From NCBI GenBank assembly GCA_963693365.1, contig CAVNZM010000008.1:3658001-3722000 (forward strand): a stretch of DNA of 64,000 nucleotides, given 5' to 3'. This DNA comes from Amoebidium appalachense (lineage: Eukaryota; Ichthyosporea). Under the pieces are notes generated by a model. That model had not been told where the DNA came from, searched no databases, and saw only the letters and a program-made list of their open reading frames with translations. Shown here one piece after another: positions 40,425-51,129 of this stretch; positions within the stretch are counted from its first letter, which is position 1; every line of letters starts with the position of its first letter. The position numbers were made by a program, and so were the translations under genes.

Positions 40425-40502
<78 letters not shown>

Positions 40503-40756
40503 TTCCCCCCGCAAGATGCGAGCGAAGCGAGCCTACCGTAAAAAAAATTGTGAACTTGCCCCACAAAATGCGAGCGAAGCGAGCCTACACGTAAAAAGAT
40601 AGTCAGGATATCGATGCCCCCTAAAATGCGAGCGAAGCGAGCCAACATGTACATGTATGTATAAAATAGCAAACGGCCTAGCGGGCCCCCCGGGCCGGGC
40701 CGGGCCCGGGCCGGACTGGGCCGGCTGCACGTGGCCCGATGCGAGCGAAGCGAGCC
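40117..40756 (+). repeat. Minisatellite built on GCGAGCGAAGCGAGCC
   Basis: Eight copies of GCGAGCGAAGCGAGCC (the first with one change) start near 40117, 40181, 40238, 40292, 40517, 40567, 40627 and 40741. They are joined by spacers such as TACATGTAAAAAA and GCAAACTTGCCCCCCAAAT. Typical period is 50-60 bp. A 77-bp C-run (40426-40502) has expanded inside it. Within the unit, GCGAGC is itself directly repeated (GCGAGC GAA GCGAGC). Confidence 0.9.
40426..40502. repeat. 77-bp C homopolymer
   Basis: The longest homopolymer in the window by my count, inserted in the GCGAGCGAAGCGAGCC minisatellite. Confidence 0.97.
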
Positions 40757-41047
40757 TAGCAATCGCAGCGGGCAGCTTGCTACAAATTGTAGTGTCCCTG
40801 GCCATGGGAGGAAAATCGATCGCGGCCATGGCTAGAAGACGGGTTTTTCCAATACGATCGACCGATTCCGCCGCTGGCGGCGGCCAAACCCAGCGCATTT
40901 GGCCGCGGACAAATTTTCTGCCAACTTTGCTTGCGCTTTGCACCCTTTCTCCTTACTTTTTCTCAAACAAAAAGAGCTTTCCTTATGTGCAAGAGCCTTG
41001 TTCCCTGTTATTCTGGCCCCTACACTTTTGAATGGTGGTGATGTGTG

Positions 41048-41515
41048 TGGAATGTGGCTCCGAGAAGCCTTCCCTTTTCGCTCTCTCCCTTGCGAGCTCC
41101 CTTATCCAGCCCCTGTGACCATGACTGCTTTTCCTGTCTGGAGGTACTCTTGAGCACCAGAAAGGCTGTGTACTTTACACAATGGAGCTCGTGTTTGAAG
41201 CTCTTTAGCATAGAAACACACATGGATCGTGCATGGATCGTGTTCCATTGCACAGAAATGCTGTTTGTAAGGTCAGTGCTCCCCACTGTGAACAAGATCT
41301 GCCACAGTAGTCTGCACCTGAGCGAGCTGACGTTGTTTAAAGACGAGCTCAGCCACTCAGTACGTATATTAAGCCTTCGTGAGGTAACAAGAGCCCCACA
41401 TATGCTGTTGTTTCACTGCAACTTTCGAAGTTTGTGGCGCTCAGCGGTTACCAGACTTAGACCTTGCCTACAGTCTCTGCTGCACATGCCAAGCCAGTCA
41501 CTGAGTGTGCAATGA
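41048..41515 (+). CDS. Unassigned open frame followed by AATAAA (low confidence)
   Basis: A frame of about 155 codons without low complexity ends in TGA at 41513-41515. AATAAA overlaps the stop (41515-41520), which is suggestive of a gene end. The upstream start is a GTG, and the first ATG would leave under 90 codons, so this would have to be a terminal exon or a retroelement fragment. No motif is recognised, and the opposite strand is also partly open. Confidence 0.2.
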   Translation, partial: WNVAPRSLPFSLSPLRAPLSSPCDHDCFSCLEVLLSTRKAVYFTQWSSCLKLFSIETHMDRAWIVFHCTEMLFVRSVLPTVNKICHSSLHLSELTLFKDELSHSVRILSLREVTRAPHMLLFHCNFRSLWRSAVTRLRPCLQSLLHMPSQSLSVQ

Positions 41516-41744
41516 ATAAAAGAGGCTCTAAATGTCCCACACATGCTTTATACTTGAGTAAAAGCAAGCATGAAAGGTTCTGGCAACAGCGCTTGGAACA
41601 GTGAAGCGAGGAAGCACAGTTGCAGTTCGACGCACGCCGTCGCGGCCACCGCGCCAAGTATGATAAAATCGATCGATCTGATAGAGTGCCAAATTCTAAG
41701 TCTAGAAGCGGTGTTTTGCTAGTCACTTTGAGTGCTGTCTCCAT

Positions 41745-41868
41745 GCTAACACGTATTGACGTGTTGCCGCACGTGCGACGTTATACATCTACTCAGGCGG
41801 CTTTTAAGTATAAAAAAAAATATATAAAAAAAAATAAGAAAGGAGACACCGCCTCAGTAGGTGGTAGG
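41745..41868 (-). mobile_element. Short palindromic repeat element, copy 1 (MITE- or SINE-like)
   Basis: Reverse complement of 60941-61065. On this element's own strand the order is CACCTACTGAGGCGGTGTCT, a T-rich spacer, CTTAAAAGCCGCCTGAGTAG, CGTCGCACGTGCGGCAACAC, then GTCAATACGTGTTAG. The first two blocks form inverted arms around the T-tract, and CGCACGTGCG is a perfect palindrome. Confidence 0.75.
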
Positions 41869-41869
41869 T

Positions 41870-42560
41870 CTCCCTGCGGCTCTCTAACATACCTTGTATG
41901 TTGCCGCAGGCGACAGTCACTAGACAAAGTTGGATCGCGCGTAATCGGATCTGGTTTTACAAGCACTGGTTGGTTAAAAGTCACGCTAATTACTCAATAT
42001 GAAATGAGGTTTGAAAGGCTTTTGGCGGGAATACCAGGAGGAGATATGATTGGGTTTGGATGTCCCAATCTCTAAGCGAAGCAAAAATGCCCAACAATGA
42101 ACAAGGCGGCGCTTTTCAGTCTAGGACTCTAGGTAGGCAACAACGTGGGAAACGTAACTTGGAGTTAGGCATGTTTGAATGTCGGAGAATCGAATATAGC
42201 GCAATAACTTCTGGCTTTATTGTGCGCGGCTTGCTTGTGCTTCCACGCGAATTCAATGTTCCTTTCCGCGGCCTCCCCACTTCATATGACATGCTTCAAC
42301 TTCTCAAATGCACAACTTAAATCACTTGGTGACTGACTGACTTCAGTGTATCCAAGCCAAGAATCTTAGGGGATGCAAGCAGATGGAGCAAACACATTAG
42401 TATTAATATAATCCTGTGCACATATTTGATACGAAAGTTGGAACACAGAGACGTGAGTGCAGTGCTCGCCGTACGCGTCACCTTGACCTTGTTTGTGCCA
42501 AAAATAAAAATCCATATCTTAAAATTATGTGCACACCTGAAATCTCCATCCAGATCTATA
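41870..42560. other. Unique sequence, no convincing gene
   Basis: Two overlapping frames (41620-42075 and 42060-42320 on +) have no recognisable motif and no start context that I trust. Confidence 0.4.
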
Positions 42561-42584
42561 TAGTGTACACAACACCTCCCCCTT

Positions 42585-42655
42585 CCCCTCCCCTCCCCGC
42601 GCCTCCCCCCCCCCCCCCCCCCCCCGTTCCTCGCCCCCCTCCCTCCCCCTCCCTC

Positions 42656-42691
<36 letters not shown>

Positions 42692-43005
42692 CACACACAC
42701 ACCACATTCACCAAAATACAAATGCACACACACACACTCCATCGTCGATCCACCCAGCAAGACAATGCAATTGCCGTATCGTTACGTACGCGAGAAAGGG
42801 CGTCGACGGCTCTGCAAGCGGGGCAGCTGTCGAGTGATCTGGACGAGGAAGGGGAGAGGGAGGTGCGGGAGGCACGGGCGGGGGGAGGGGGAGGAGGGGA
42901 GGAGGAGGGGGGGGAGGGAGGGGAGGGGGGGGGGTTGTTGCAAGCACCAAGCATGGTATTGGTGACACAGCATACACACGGTCTGTCTGGAAGGAGGGAA
43001 CCCTA

Positions 43006-43040
<35 letters not shown>
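42585..43040. repeat. C-rich then G-rich cluster around a short unique piece
   Basis: C-runs at 42585-42690 and G-rich sequence at 42850-43040 could pair as a long stem around about 42700-42840. Confidence 0.85.
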
Positions 43041-43041
<1 letters not shown>

Positions 43042-43559
43042 AGCACATGCCAGCATGGATCTCTCATTTCTCTCGTATGCGCACGCACCAGGCTATATCA
43101 TGATTTATCCATTGCCCGCTAACAGCACCATCCACATGGCTTATTTACAAAATGTTACAGATTCGATGTTAAGCAATTGCTCGTGAAGCATCATTGCCTA
43201 TTATATGGCTGCCAATATCATTCGCCCGTCTTGTGTGAGCAATGGCTCTGGGCTTATCCCCGACCAATTCATTCGTGCTACCCACTGCAACGACCCAGTC
43301 ACACAGAGCGCACCCACTTGCGGCATTCCCATACTATGATACAACTATATCTATCTACAAATATGCAAAGACATTTGCTTGCTTACATATATTTACAATA
43401 CGATACCTTCCTAAGTTTACGGTTGCATACATGCTGCCCGGGCAAGAACTCGTTGTGACTTGGCTGGAGACCACGTGTTGTTGCTAGTTGATTGTGCGTT
43501 GGTCCTGCACATCAGATGCCCGATTCAGTTATCTGGAGGAAGGTGCGTGCTTTGTAGGG

Positions 43560-44148
43560 GCGGTGTGTGTGCATATGTTTTTGTGCATATGTTTTTGTGT
43601 GTAAGCATGCATGTGCGCATGTACCTGTGTGCGTGTGTGTGCGCGCTCGTGTGCAACAATGTGTGTGTGTGTGTGTGTGTGCAGGTGTGTGCCAGCGTGT
43701 GTGCGCGCGCGCGCGTGTGTGGGTATGTGTGTGTGTGTGCGTGTGGGTGGGTGGGTAGGTGTGGGCGGGTGGGTGATGGGGTGGATGGAGGCAGTAGGGG
43801 ATAGAAGAGTGTTCAGATGGGTGGGTGTGGGGGGGACAGGGAGGGGGGGGGGGGGGGGGAGAGAGGGTTAGAAGAGTGTCTCGTAAAGTGAGCGGGGTGT
43901 GTTTCGTGTGTGTGTGTGTGTGTGTTGGAGGGGGGGGGGGGGTTTCATAGTTAACACGGGCTTTATTGCAAAGAAGTAGGGGGGCGCGGGGTGGGGATGG
44001 ACGTGAAAGATTTGGTAGGGACTCACGGTTGGGTGGTTGGGTTGGGGAACGGGTTGGTGGGTAGCTGTGGAAGTTAGGTGGTGGTGGTGTGTGTGTGTAG
44101 TATGGAGGGGGGGGGGGGGGGGGGGGGGGGGATAGAAGAACGTCCTCG

Positions 44149-44239
<91 letters not shown>

Positions 44240-44479
44240 GGGGTTTCGGGTAGGTTGGTGGTTGGGGGAACGGGCTGGTGGGTAGGTGAGTGGGTGGGGT
44301 GGGGGAAGGGGGGACAGAGAGTGTCTCGATGGGTGTGTGGATGGGGGTGTGGGGTGTGTGTGTGTTGGGGGGGGGGGGGGGGGTCCGGAGAAGGGAACCG
44401 TGATGGAATGGGGTGGAGGTGGGGGAGGGGAAGAATGGGTGGGGAAATGGGACACCCGTGTGTAGGTCGGTGGATGGAT

Positions 44480-44512
<33 letters not shown>

Positions 44513-44560
44513 GAAACGGGGTGGGATATTGGGTGGGTGGATGGGGGTTCTATTGCGTTG
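43560..44560. repeat. TG- and G-rich array with GGGTGGG units
   Basis: Interrupted TG (43565-43745), GGGTGGGT sequence, TG (44149-44222), and G-runs (44105-44130, 44222-44243, 44367-44383, 44480-44510). Several units share GGGGGAACGGG and TTGGTGGGTAGG, suggesting block duplication. Confidence 0.85.
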
Positions 44561-44635
44561 CAGAGTAAGAAGTACACATTCACAACCGACAAGCAATGCA
44601 GATTGGAAACCACACAGAAAGAGTATTTAAACTAA

Positions 44636-44705
44636 GCAGAGCCCATCCTCAGGGAGGGCCCAAGTCACACACAGTACCCCGGAGTTTCGACCAATCCACC
44701 CCGTG
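44636..44705 (+). repeat. Dispersed-repeat fragment (GAGCCCATCCTCAGGGAGGG family)
   Basis: Matches 13097-13128 exactly over GCAGAGCCCATCCTCAGGGA and then GGGCCCAAGTCA. It continues with a diverged GGAGTTTCGACC, where the 13.1 kb copies have TGAGTTTCGACC. Confidence 0.8.
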
Positions 44706-44862
44706 TCGTGGGGGTACAACATGGGGTGGGGGATTGTGTGTGTAGGTGGTTGGGGGAACGGGTGGCTAATTAGGTGGGCAGATGGGTGGGTGGGTGGGTG
44801 GGGGGGGGAGGGGGGGGGGGCGGGGAAGGAGAGAGGGGGGGGGGGGGGGGGGAGAGAGAGGG

Positions 44863-45062
<200 letters not shown>

Positions 45063-45232
45063 TGTGTGTGTGTGTGAGAGAAAGAGAGAGAGAGATAGAG
45101 ATACATGCATGCATGGGGTGGGAAGGTTTCTGCTATTTAACTGATCATGGATCATGCATGTTCGGGCAGTGGCCTTTCCCTGGTACCGGTCAAACGAACC
45201 CTCCATCCCTCCCCCCCCCCCTCCCCCACAAA

Positions 45233-45872
45233 GGACCTAACCACATCGGCAGAGTCAACTTGCAAAAAGCAGAATTATTCTGCAAAAACGGAATTATTCT
45301 GCAAAAGCGGAATTATTCTGCAAAAAGCAGAATTATTCTGCAAGAAGCAGAAATTATTCTGCAAAAAGCAGAATTATTCTGCAAAAGCAGAATCACTCTG
45401 CTTTTAGCAGAATTATTCTGCAAATGCAGAATCACTCTCAGTTTTAGCAGAATCACTCTGCTTTTAGCATAATTATTCTGCTTTTAGCAGAATTATTCCG
45501 CAAAAAGCAGAATCATTCTGCTTTCGACAGCAGAATCATTCTGCTCTCGACAGCAGAATAATTCTGCTTTTAGCAGAATATTTCTGCTTTTAGCAGATTG
45601 ATTCTGCTTTTAGCAGACTGATTCTGCTTTTAGCAGATTGATTCTGCTTTTAGCAGACTGATTCTGCTTTTAGCAGATTGATTCTGCTGTTTGCAGAGTG
45701 ATTCTGCTTTTAGCAGATTGATTCTGCTTTTGCAGAATAATTCTGCTTTTAGCATATTGATTCTACTTTTGCAGAATTTTAGCAGAATGATTCTGCTTTT
45801 TGCAGAATAAATCTGCTTGTTGCAGAATAATTCTGCTCGGAGCAAGTTGACTCAGCTGATGTGGTTGGGCCC
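45233..45872. mobile_element. Foldback-like element with ~31 bp terminal inverted repeats
   Basis: The left end GGACCTAACCACATCGGCAG plus AGTCAACTTGC (45233-45263) pairs with the right end GCAAGTTGACTCAGCTGATG plus TGGTTGGGCCC (45842-45872), with four mismatches. Between them are about 30 short units of roughly 20 bp. The left half reads GCAGAATTATTCTGCAAAAA. The right half reads GCTTTTAGCAGATTGATTCT, its approximate reverse complement, so the arms are inverted tandem arrays. The core GCAGAATTATTCTGC is itself palindromic. No coding sequence lies inside, so it would be non-autonomous. I could not settle a target-site duplication. Confidence 0.75.
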
Positions 45873-46299
45873 TCCACACCCATTTCCCCTTCAGACGGCT
45901 CTCTGTTGAACCCCAGCTAGTCTTTTCAAAGTATTCTCCCAAAATTTGTCTTTCACGTGGGCCCGCTCAGTCTGCCCTTCCCCTCCCCCCCCCCCCCCCC
46001 CCCCCTCCCCCGGTCGCCAACCTGATTCCATCCCACCCCGCAAGGCCCCGGCCACCTTTATCTAAATCTAGACCACAGTCTCTTCTCTCTCCACACCTCG
46101 GACCAAGCTTCCTCTCCCTCAGATATATCTCTCTCTAGTCTCCCCCCCCCCCCCACATCCCCCACTCTCTCAATCCCTATCCCTCTCTTCTCTCTCTCTC
46201 TCTCCTCTTACCAAAACTTTCATGGGAAGGGGGGAGGGGGGAAAGATTTTTTTCTTAAAAACACACGATTTATTGTAGAACTGAGCAACATTTCTCAGA

Positions 46300-46410
46300 T
46301 ATCAGAACTTGGTGTAGCAGAGAGACTCACTGCTGCAAAAGACCGAACTATTCTGCTGATACCGAGCAGCGACTAATAAACCTGCTCCATTGGCAAGCAG
46401 GATTATTCCG
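46300..46410. mobile_element. Degenerate piece related to the foldback arm
   Basis: Contains TGTAGCAGAGAGACTCACTG, ACTATTCTGCTGAT and AAGCAGGATTATTC, irregular relatives of the GCAGAATTATTCTGC unit. Decayed; assignment is tentative. Confidence 0.35.
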
Positions 46411-46559
46411 GGCTAGCGGCGGTGTCATGTTGTTTTTAGTGGAAGCGTTCAGAACTCAGTCTGCGCCCACCCGGGTGAATATGGTTACTAAATGATAAGT
46501 AACCGGGAAATTAAAAAGGAGTCATGGTGTATTGGGCAGTCAACGGTCAAACGACAAGT

Positions 46560-46777
<218 letters not shown>

Positions 46778-46869
46778 GGGATAGAAGATACAGAGCCTGC
46801 CTCCGATGATTCAACTTGAATGCCATTGAAGGTGAATTTCAAAAGAAATATGTTCTACACCTGATACAT

Positions 46870-46880
46870 TTTTATTATTT
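46870..46880 (-). terminator. Candidate AATAAA for the peroxidase gene
   Basis: TTTATT on +, AATAAA on the minus strand, about 380 nt after the peroxidase stop. This is the first canonical signal I find downstream; a nearer non-canonical one is possible. Confidence 0.25.
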
Positions 46881-47257
46881 TTATTCGTAGCATTGCGGCT
46901 ACGGTAACCGGGCGAGGCTGCCCAGCAGCAGGCATGGGCCTCACGGCCAACAGCTTAAAATAGATCGAAATTGTCAAGATATGAAATTTAAAAGGTGCTC
47001 ACGTGAGGGGACAGCTCCTAAGTGCTACGTTCACAATCATCTGCCAGGTCACTATCCATCATGTCAACGTAAGACACCTATCTTACAGTACAATACACGT
47101 ACTGTGCACACATCGATCATCATTGATTCACACACCTGCAAGTAAAACACGCACACACACACACACGTGAACCAAGTTACTACGTCATCTTCAACGCAAA
47201 GCTTTATAACACCGCCACATATTTTACGTCCAACGCCGTGCCCCATATCAACGGCCT

Positions 47258-48449
47258 TCACGTGCACTTGCACTGACCATTCAGTACCAACGGACAGTTT
47301 GCACCCCCAGTATTTGGGTAGTTCGTCATGTCCGTGCACGTGCTTGCACACGTGCTGTCACTCACATCCACGCTCAAAGCCACCCACACGCACGGGCCGA
47401 GCGTCAATTTCTGAGTGACGGCCGCCCACGTCACACCGGAAGTTGTCGTCATTGCATTATAACCGTCTTCGTAGTTTGAGTCCCAAAGCGAGCTGGATCC
47501 GGCATACTTGTTGAACCACATAGAGATTTGATTGCGTTCAGTCTGCGTGCACTGGGTGTCCTTAAGCACGTTTTGGGGCGCGATGAGTGCGTCGTTTAAA
47601 GTGTAGCGCCACTTTTGCTGCACGCCGTTGACGATCCATGTGACGGTGGGGTCGCTGCCGTCGGTGGGGAAGGTGACGGTGATGGTGCCTGTGGTGAGGT
47701 CTTGGAAGTACCTGTGTGTGTTTGTACGTGTGTGTGTGTATGTGTGTGTGTGTTGGGGGGGGGGGGGGAGGGGGGGGGGAGGGGGGGATGGGGAGGGGGG
47801 AAGGGCGTGAGGGGGGGGGGGGGGAGGGGGGGGGCGGGGGGCGTGTGTGTGTGCATGTGTGTGTGTGTGTGTGTCTGTGTGTGTCTGTGTGCGTGCGCGT
47901 GCGCGCGTGCGTGTGAGTACGCGTGTTGGGGGGAGAGCACCTTTCTTTTCAAAAATGATTTTTTGGGGGTAGTGGTGGTGGTGGTGGTGGTGGTGGTGGT
48001 GGGGGGGGGGGGGGGGGGGGGGGGGGGCGCGGATTAGGTATCAAAGCCTAGAAACTCTTTATCCTTGTGAGAGAGTGCAGGGTGTGTATGTGTGAAGGGG
48101 GATGCCTAAGGTCCGGGGAAAGGAGAGGAGGGGAGGGCGGAAGCGGGGAGGAGGGGAGGGGGGGGGGGGGGGAGGTAGGCGACAAGGCGTGCCAGGGTGT
48201 AAATTTTCAGGTGGTACTACCATGCCCGTGGTAATGGTGGGGGTAACGTATGTAAACCGTTGTGGTAGTGGTTTTTGTGGGCACAGGGACGAAAGCGAAA
48301 GGGCGGGGGGTAAATAGACTCAGCATACTGGCAAATATATTTATGTTACATTCCAGGAGATGAGAGCATCCTGAGAAAAACAGACAAAAAAAGAGGGTAC
48401 GGACCTGCAGGGTTGGAATCATGCATGAATGATTGGCTGGTTTGCCTGA

Positions 48450-48480
<31 letters not shown>

Positions 48481-48794
48481 AGAGAGAGAGGGGGGGGGGG
48501 GGGGGGAGGGGGTTGGGGGGGGGGGGGGGGGGAGCGGGTGGAGGGAAAGGTTGTGATGGTTGTATGGCCGGAAGGAGGCACGAGGGGAGGTGGGCATGCC
48601 GGTGGGGGGTCGGGAAGAACATGTAAGGAGGAAGGAGCAGAGCCCCTCCCGGTGGGGAGGGAAGTCTGTGTTTGTGTGTGCGTGTGTTGGGGAGGGAGGG
48701 AGGGGGGGAAGGTTGCTGGGGTGTTTGTGTGTGTGTGTTGGGGAGGGGGGAAAGGGGGGAGGGCGAGGTTGCTGGGGTGTTTGTGTGTGTGTGT

Positions 48795-48826
<32 letters not shown>

Positions 48827-49317
48827 AAAGAGAACACAAACACACTCACTTGTTGCTCCACGTGTACTGCAGCACGCCGTCCGAGGCCCCAGCCCCATCC
48901 CTAATCATCACATGTGACCCCATCAGTGCCACGGCACGACGAATGTTCACACCCTGGCCGGCCCAATAGTCTACAAACTCACGACAGTTAATGCCGGGCC
49001 CAGGGAGAACCTCGGGGTTCGTAACATTATCGTCACAACGTCCCACCTTCACTGTGAACTGCGGCTGGCGGCCGGCAAATTCGGAAGAGACAGCGCCTGC
49101 AACAACCAAAGTGTCTGCCCATGAGGCCTGATATTTGGTTACTAATGGGGTGAGGGATTGGCGCACGTAGGGGATGAATGGGAAGGGGAACTGGTTGGCT
49201 GCCCAGTTGTCCTCAGTGATGGTGTTGGCTGGGTTGAGGGCAGAGAGAATGATGGAGCCGTCGGATCCGCCCGTGCTGCCCTGCCGTATTGAATGCGGTG
49301 TGTGAGGTGTAACGGTT

Positions 49318-49350
<33 letters not shown>

Positions 49351-50566
49351 GGCGGGGGGAGGGGGGAGGGGGGAGGGGGGAGGGGGGGGGGGGTGGCTTT
49401 GAATTTGGAGCGACTGTACCAAAAAATCAAAAAGAACAGCAAAGCGGGGATGATAGGGGTTGAGAGAAAGAGAGAGAGGGGGGAAGGGGGGGAGAGGGGG
49501 GGAGGAGGCGGAGGTCATTTTTTTTTTTGAGGGGGGGGGGGGGGGGGGGGGGGGAATTCTGCACATAGTTAATTTGGCACCACTTGAACATTGATTATTG
49601 AAAGGTATTGAGAGTTGTTGGAATGCTGGTACTGGATTATAGGAAAAGGCACTCATTGACAATGTGAACTTCCTGGGTTTTTGCCAGAGCTCATGTATAC
49701 TCCAACTGCAATAAAATTTTGACTGGGCCTCTGAATGCAAGGGGTGCACCGGAAAGGTGGACGGTGTGGTGTTGGTTGGCTCGTTAGGAGGGCCGGGGGA
49801 GTTGTATTGGGCGGGGGGGGGGGGGGGGGGGGGGAGGGGGAGGGGGGGGGGCCCTGGGGTGGGCCGGGGGGAGGAGTCTGGGGTTGTGGTCCTTAGGGAA
49901 GTCCGACGGGCGAGGGTGGAGAATACGGCTTATAAAACTAGTAACTTATCGTGATGCGCGTGCTGGTGGTGTTTGACGGATGGCCATATGCATGGTGCGT
50001 GTTTTCTATCTGTCACGTTCAAAGTGATGGCTTTCCTTTCTTTTTTTCCTTTTCTTTTCCGTTCAGAGCCTAGCGTTTGTTTTCCTTTTATTTTCTTTTT
50101 TTCTTTCATTCTTTCATTCTTTTTTTTTGATTTTGTTGTTGGGGGGGGGGGGGGGGGGGGGGGGAGGGGGGAGGGCAGGGGAGGGGAGGGGGGGAAGGAA
50201 GGGAAGGGAGGAGAGGGAGGAGGAGGGAGGTGAAGGGGGATGGAAGGGGGGAAGGGGTAGGGAAGGGGGGAGGGTAGGCAGGGGGATTGACGAACATACC
50301 ACTGTGGTGCCGGCGTCGTGGAACGCAGAACGCACATAAAGGATAGGCAGACGCTTGCAGGGTTGCGGGGACACCGGGTTTCTATCGACGAAAATTTCAC
50401 ATGCAGGGTCATTGATGAGGGACATGATGTCGTTGCCCAAACCCTGCCAGTTGATGGTCTGGGGGTTGTAGTTGGCGCACTGCCCGTTGGTGGTGGGGGC
50501 AGAGAGGAGCGTTGGAAGCATGGAGAGCAGCAACGAAAAGCGTTGCATCGATGATGGTGATGTCAT
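47258..50566 (-). CDS. Secreted plant-type heme peroxidase, three exons (383 aa)
   Basis: Exons are 50566-50300, 49280-48850 and 47711-47258; the joined frame has no stop and ends TGA at 47260-47258. Residues 7-23 (MQRFSLLLSMLPTLLSA) look like a signal peptide. The distal site is YVRSAFHDAGT with Arg79, Phe82 and catalytic His83. GGSDGSI follows (93-99), then SWADTLVVAGAV (142-153), FTVKVGRCD (164-172) and the proximal heme ligand His212 in VALMGSHV. These are hallmarks of the plant/fungal/bacterial heme peroxidase superfamily, which oxidises substrates with H2O2. In WSNKYF (230-235), Ser231 stands where most members have the Asp that pairs with the proximal His (FDNxYF). The C-terminal exon has about eight Cys and probably forms disulfides. 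Class within the superfamily is not assigned. Confidence 0.9.
47712..48849 (-). other. Peroxidase intron 2, repeat-filled
   Basis: Donor AACAA/GTGAGTG and acceptor ACACACACAG/GTACTTCC; phase 2, 1138 bp, rebuilding Lys233. The acceptor sits directly in a CA repeat instead of a normal pyrimidine tract. Contents on + are (TG)n, G-runs, (GGT)n at 47970-48000, and three related GTGTTTGTGTGTGTG/GGGGAGGG units (48665-48810). Confidence 0.85.
49281..50299 (-). other. Peroxidase intron 1, repeat-filled
   Basis: Phase-0 intron of 1019 bp: donor GTG/GTATGT after Val89, acceptor ATACGGCAG/GGC. Inside are four blocks whose G-runs are all on the + strand, so the transcript is C-rich, plus T-rich tracts. 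49560-49760 is unique and non-coding. Confidence 0.85.
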
Positions 50567-50754
50567 GATGGCTGGACGTCGACGTTGATGTTGGGGTGGT
50601 GTTTAATAGTTGATGGCGATTGGAGCTATGACTGAGTACACTAAGGTAGAGAGAATGGGATGGACCACACGTATACGTACGGTACGTGTACACTGTGATG
50701 TGACTAGGTGACAGGAAAGACGCCGACAACGATGGATGCCGAACCTGCAGCAGT

Positions 50755-50786
50755 AACTGACGATGGGCATTAAGGTTGGTTTTATA
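50755..50786 (-). promoter_or_regulatory. Core promoter of the peroxidase gene (TATA and TCAGTT initiator)
   Basis: On the minus strand TATAAAA is at 50786-50780 and TCAGTT at 50760-50755, so the initiator A is 28 bp after the TATA start. This predicts a 5' UTR of about 190 nt before ATG 50566. Confidence 0.6.
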
Positions 50787-51129
50787 CCAGCAACGGGTGA
50801 TAGGTGCGTAAGTCCGGTATCACTCAGTCTGTGCATGTGAATGTGAACTGAAAAAGGTGAAGGGCCTGGAAGCTTAAGCTGACGAGCTCATGAGCCTGAT
50901 GATAGGCCCCTGAATCCAGAGTGGACGTTTAGGAGTTGGTTTGGGATAATTTCCAGCCATGGGATACTCTCCAAAAGGAACGGAATCTTGTGTTCAGTGT
51001 GAATAAAGGCGATAATAAGTGCTTGCAGCACGAGCTCGAAGTACTCAATATGAACCCCGAGACGGTTGTAGTATTCTACTAGAATCGAACTGAAAGACAT
51101 GCAAGCAATTAGAGTAGACACGTTTTTTC

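Noticed and set aside
40117-40756. CRISPR array
   Set aside because: Eukaryotic context, spacers are low-complexity and share sequence with each other, repeat core is only 16 bp, and no cas genes.
45250-45840. CRISPR-like regular repeats
   Set aside because: The 20-bp units are contiguous with no spacers and switch orientation midway, which fits a foldback element.
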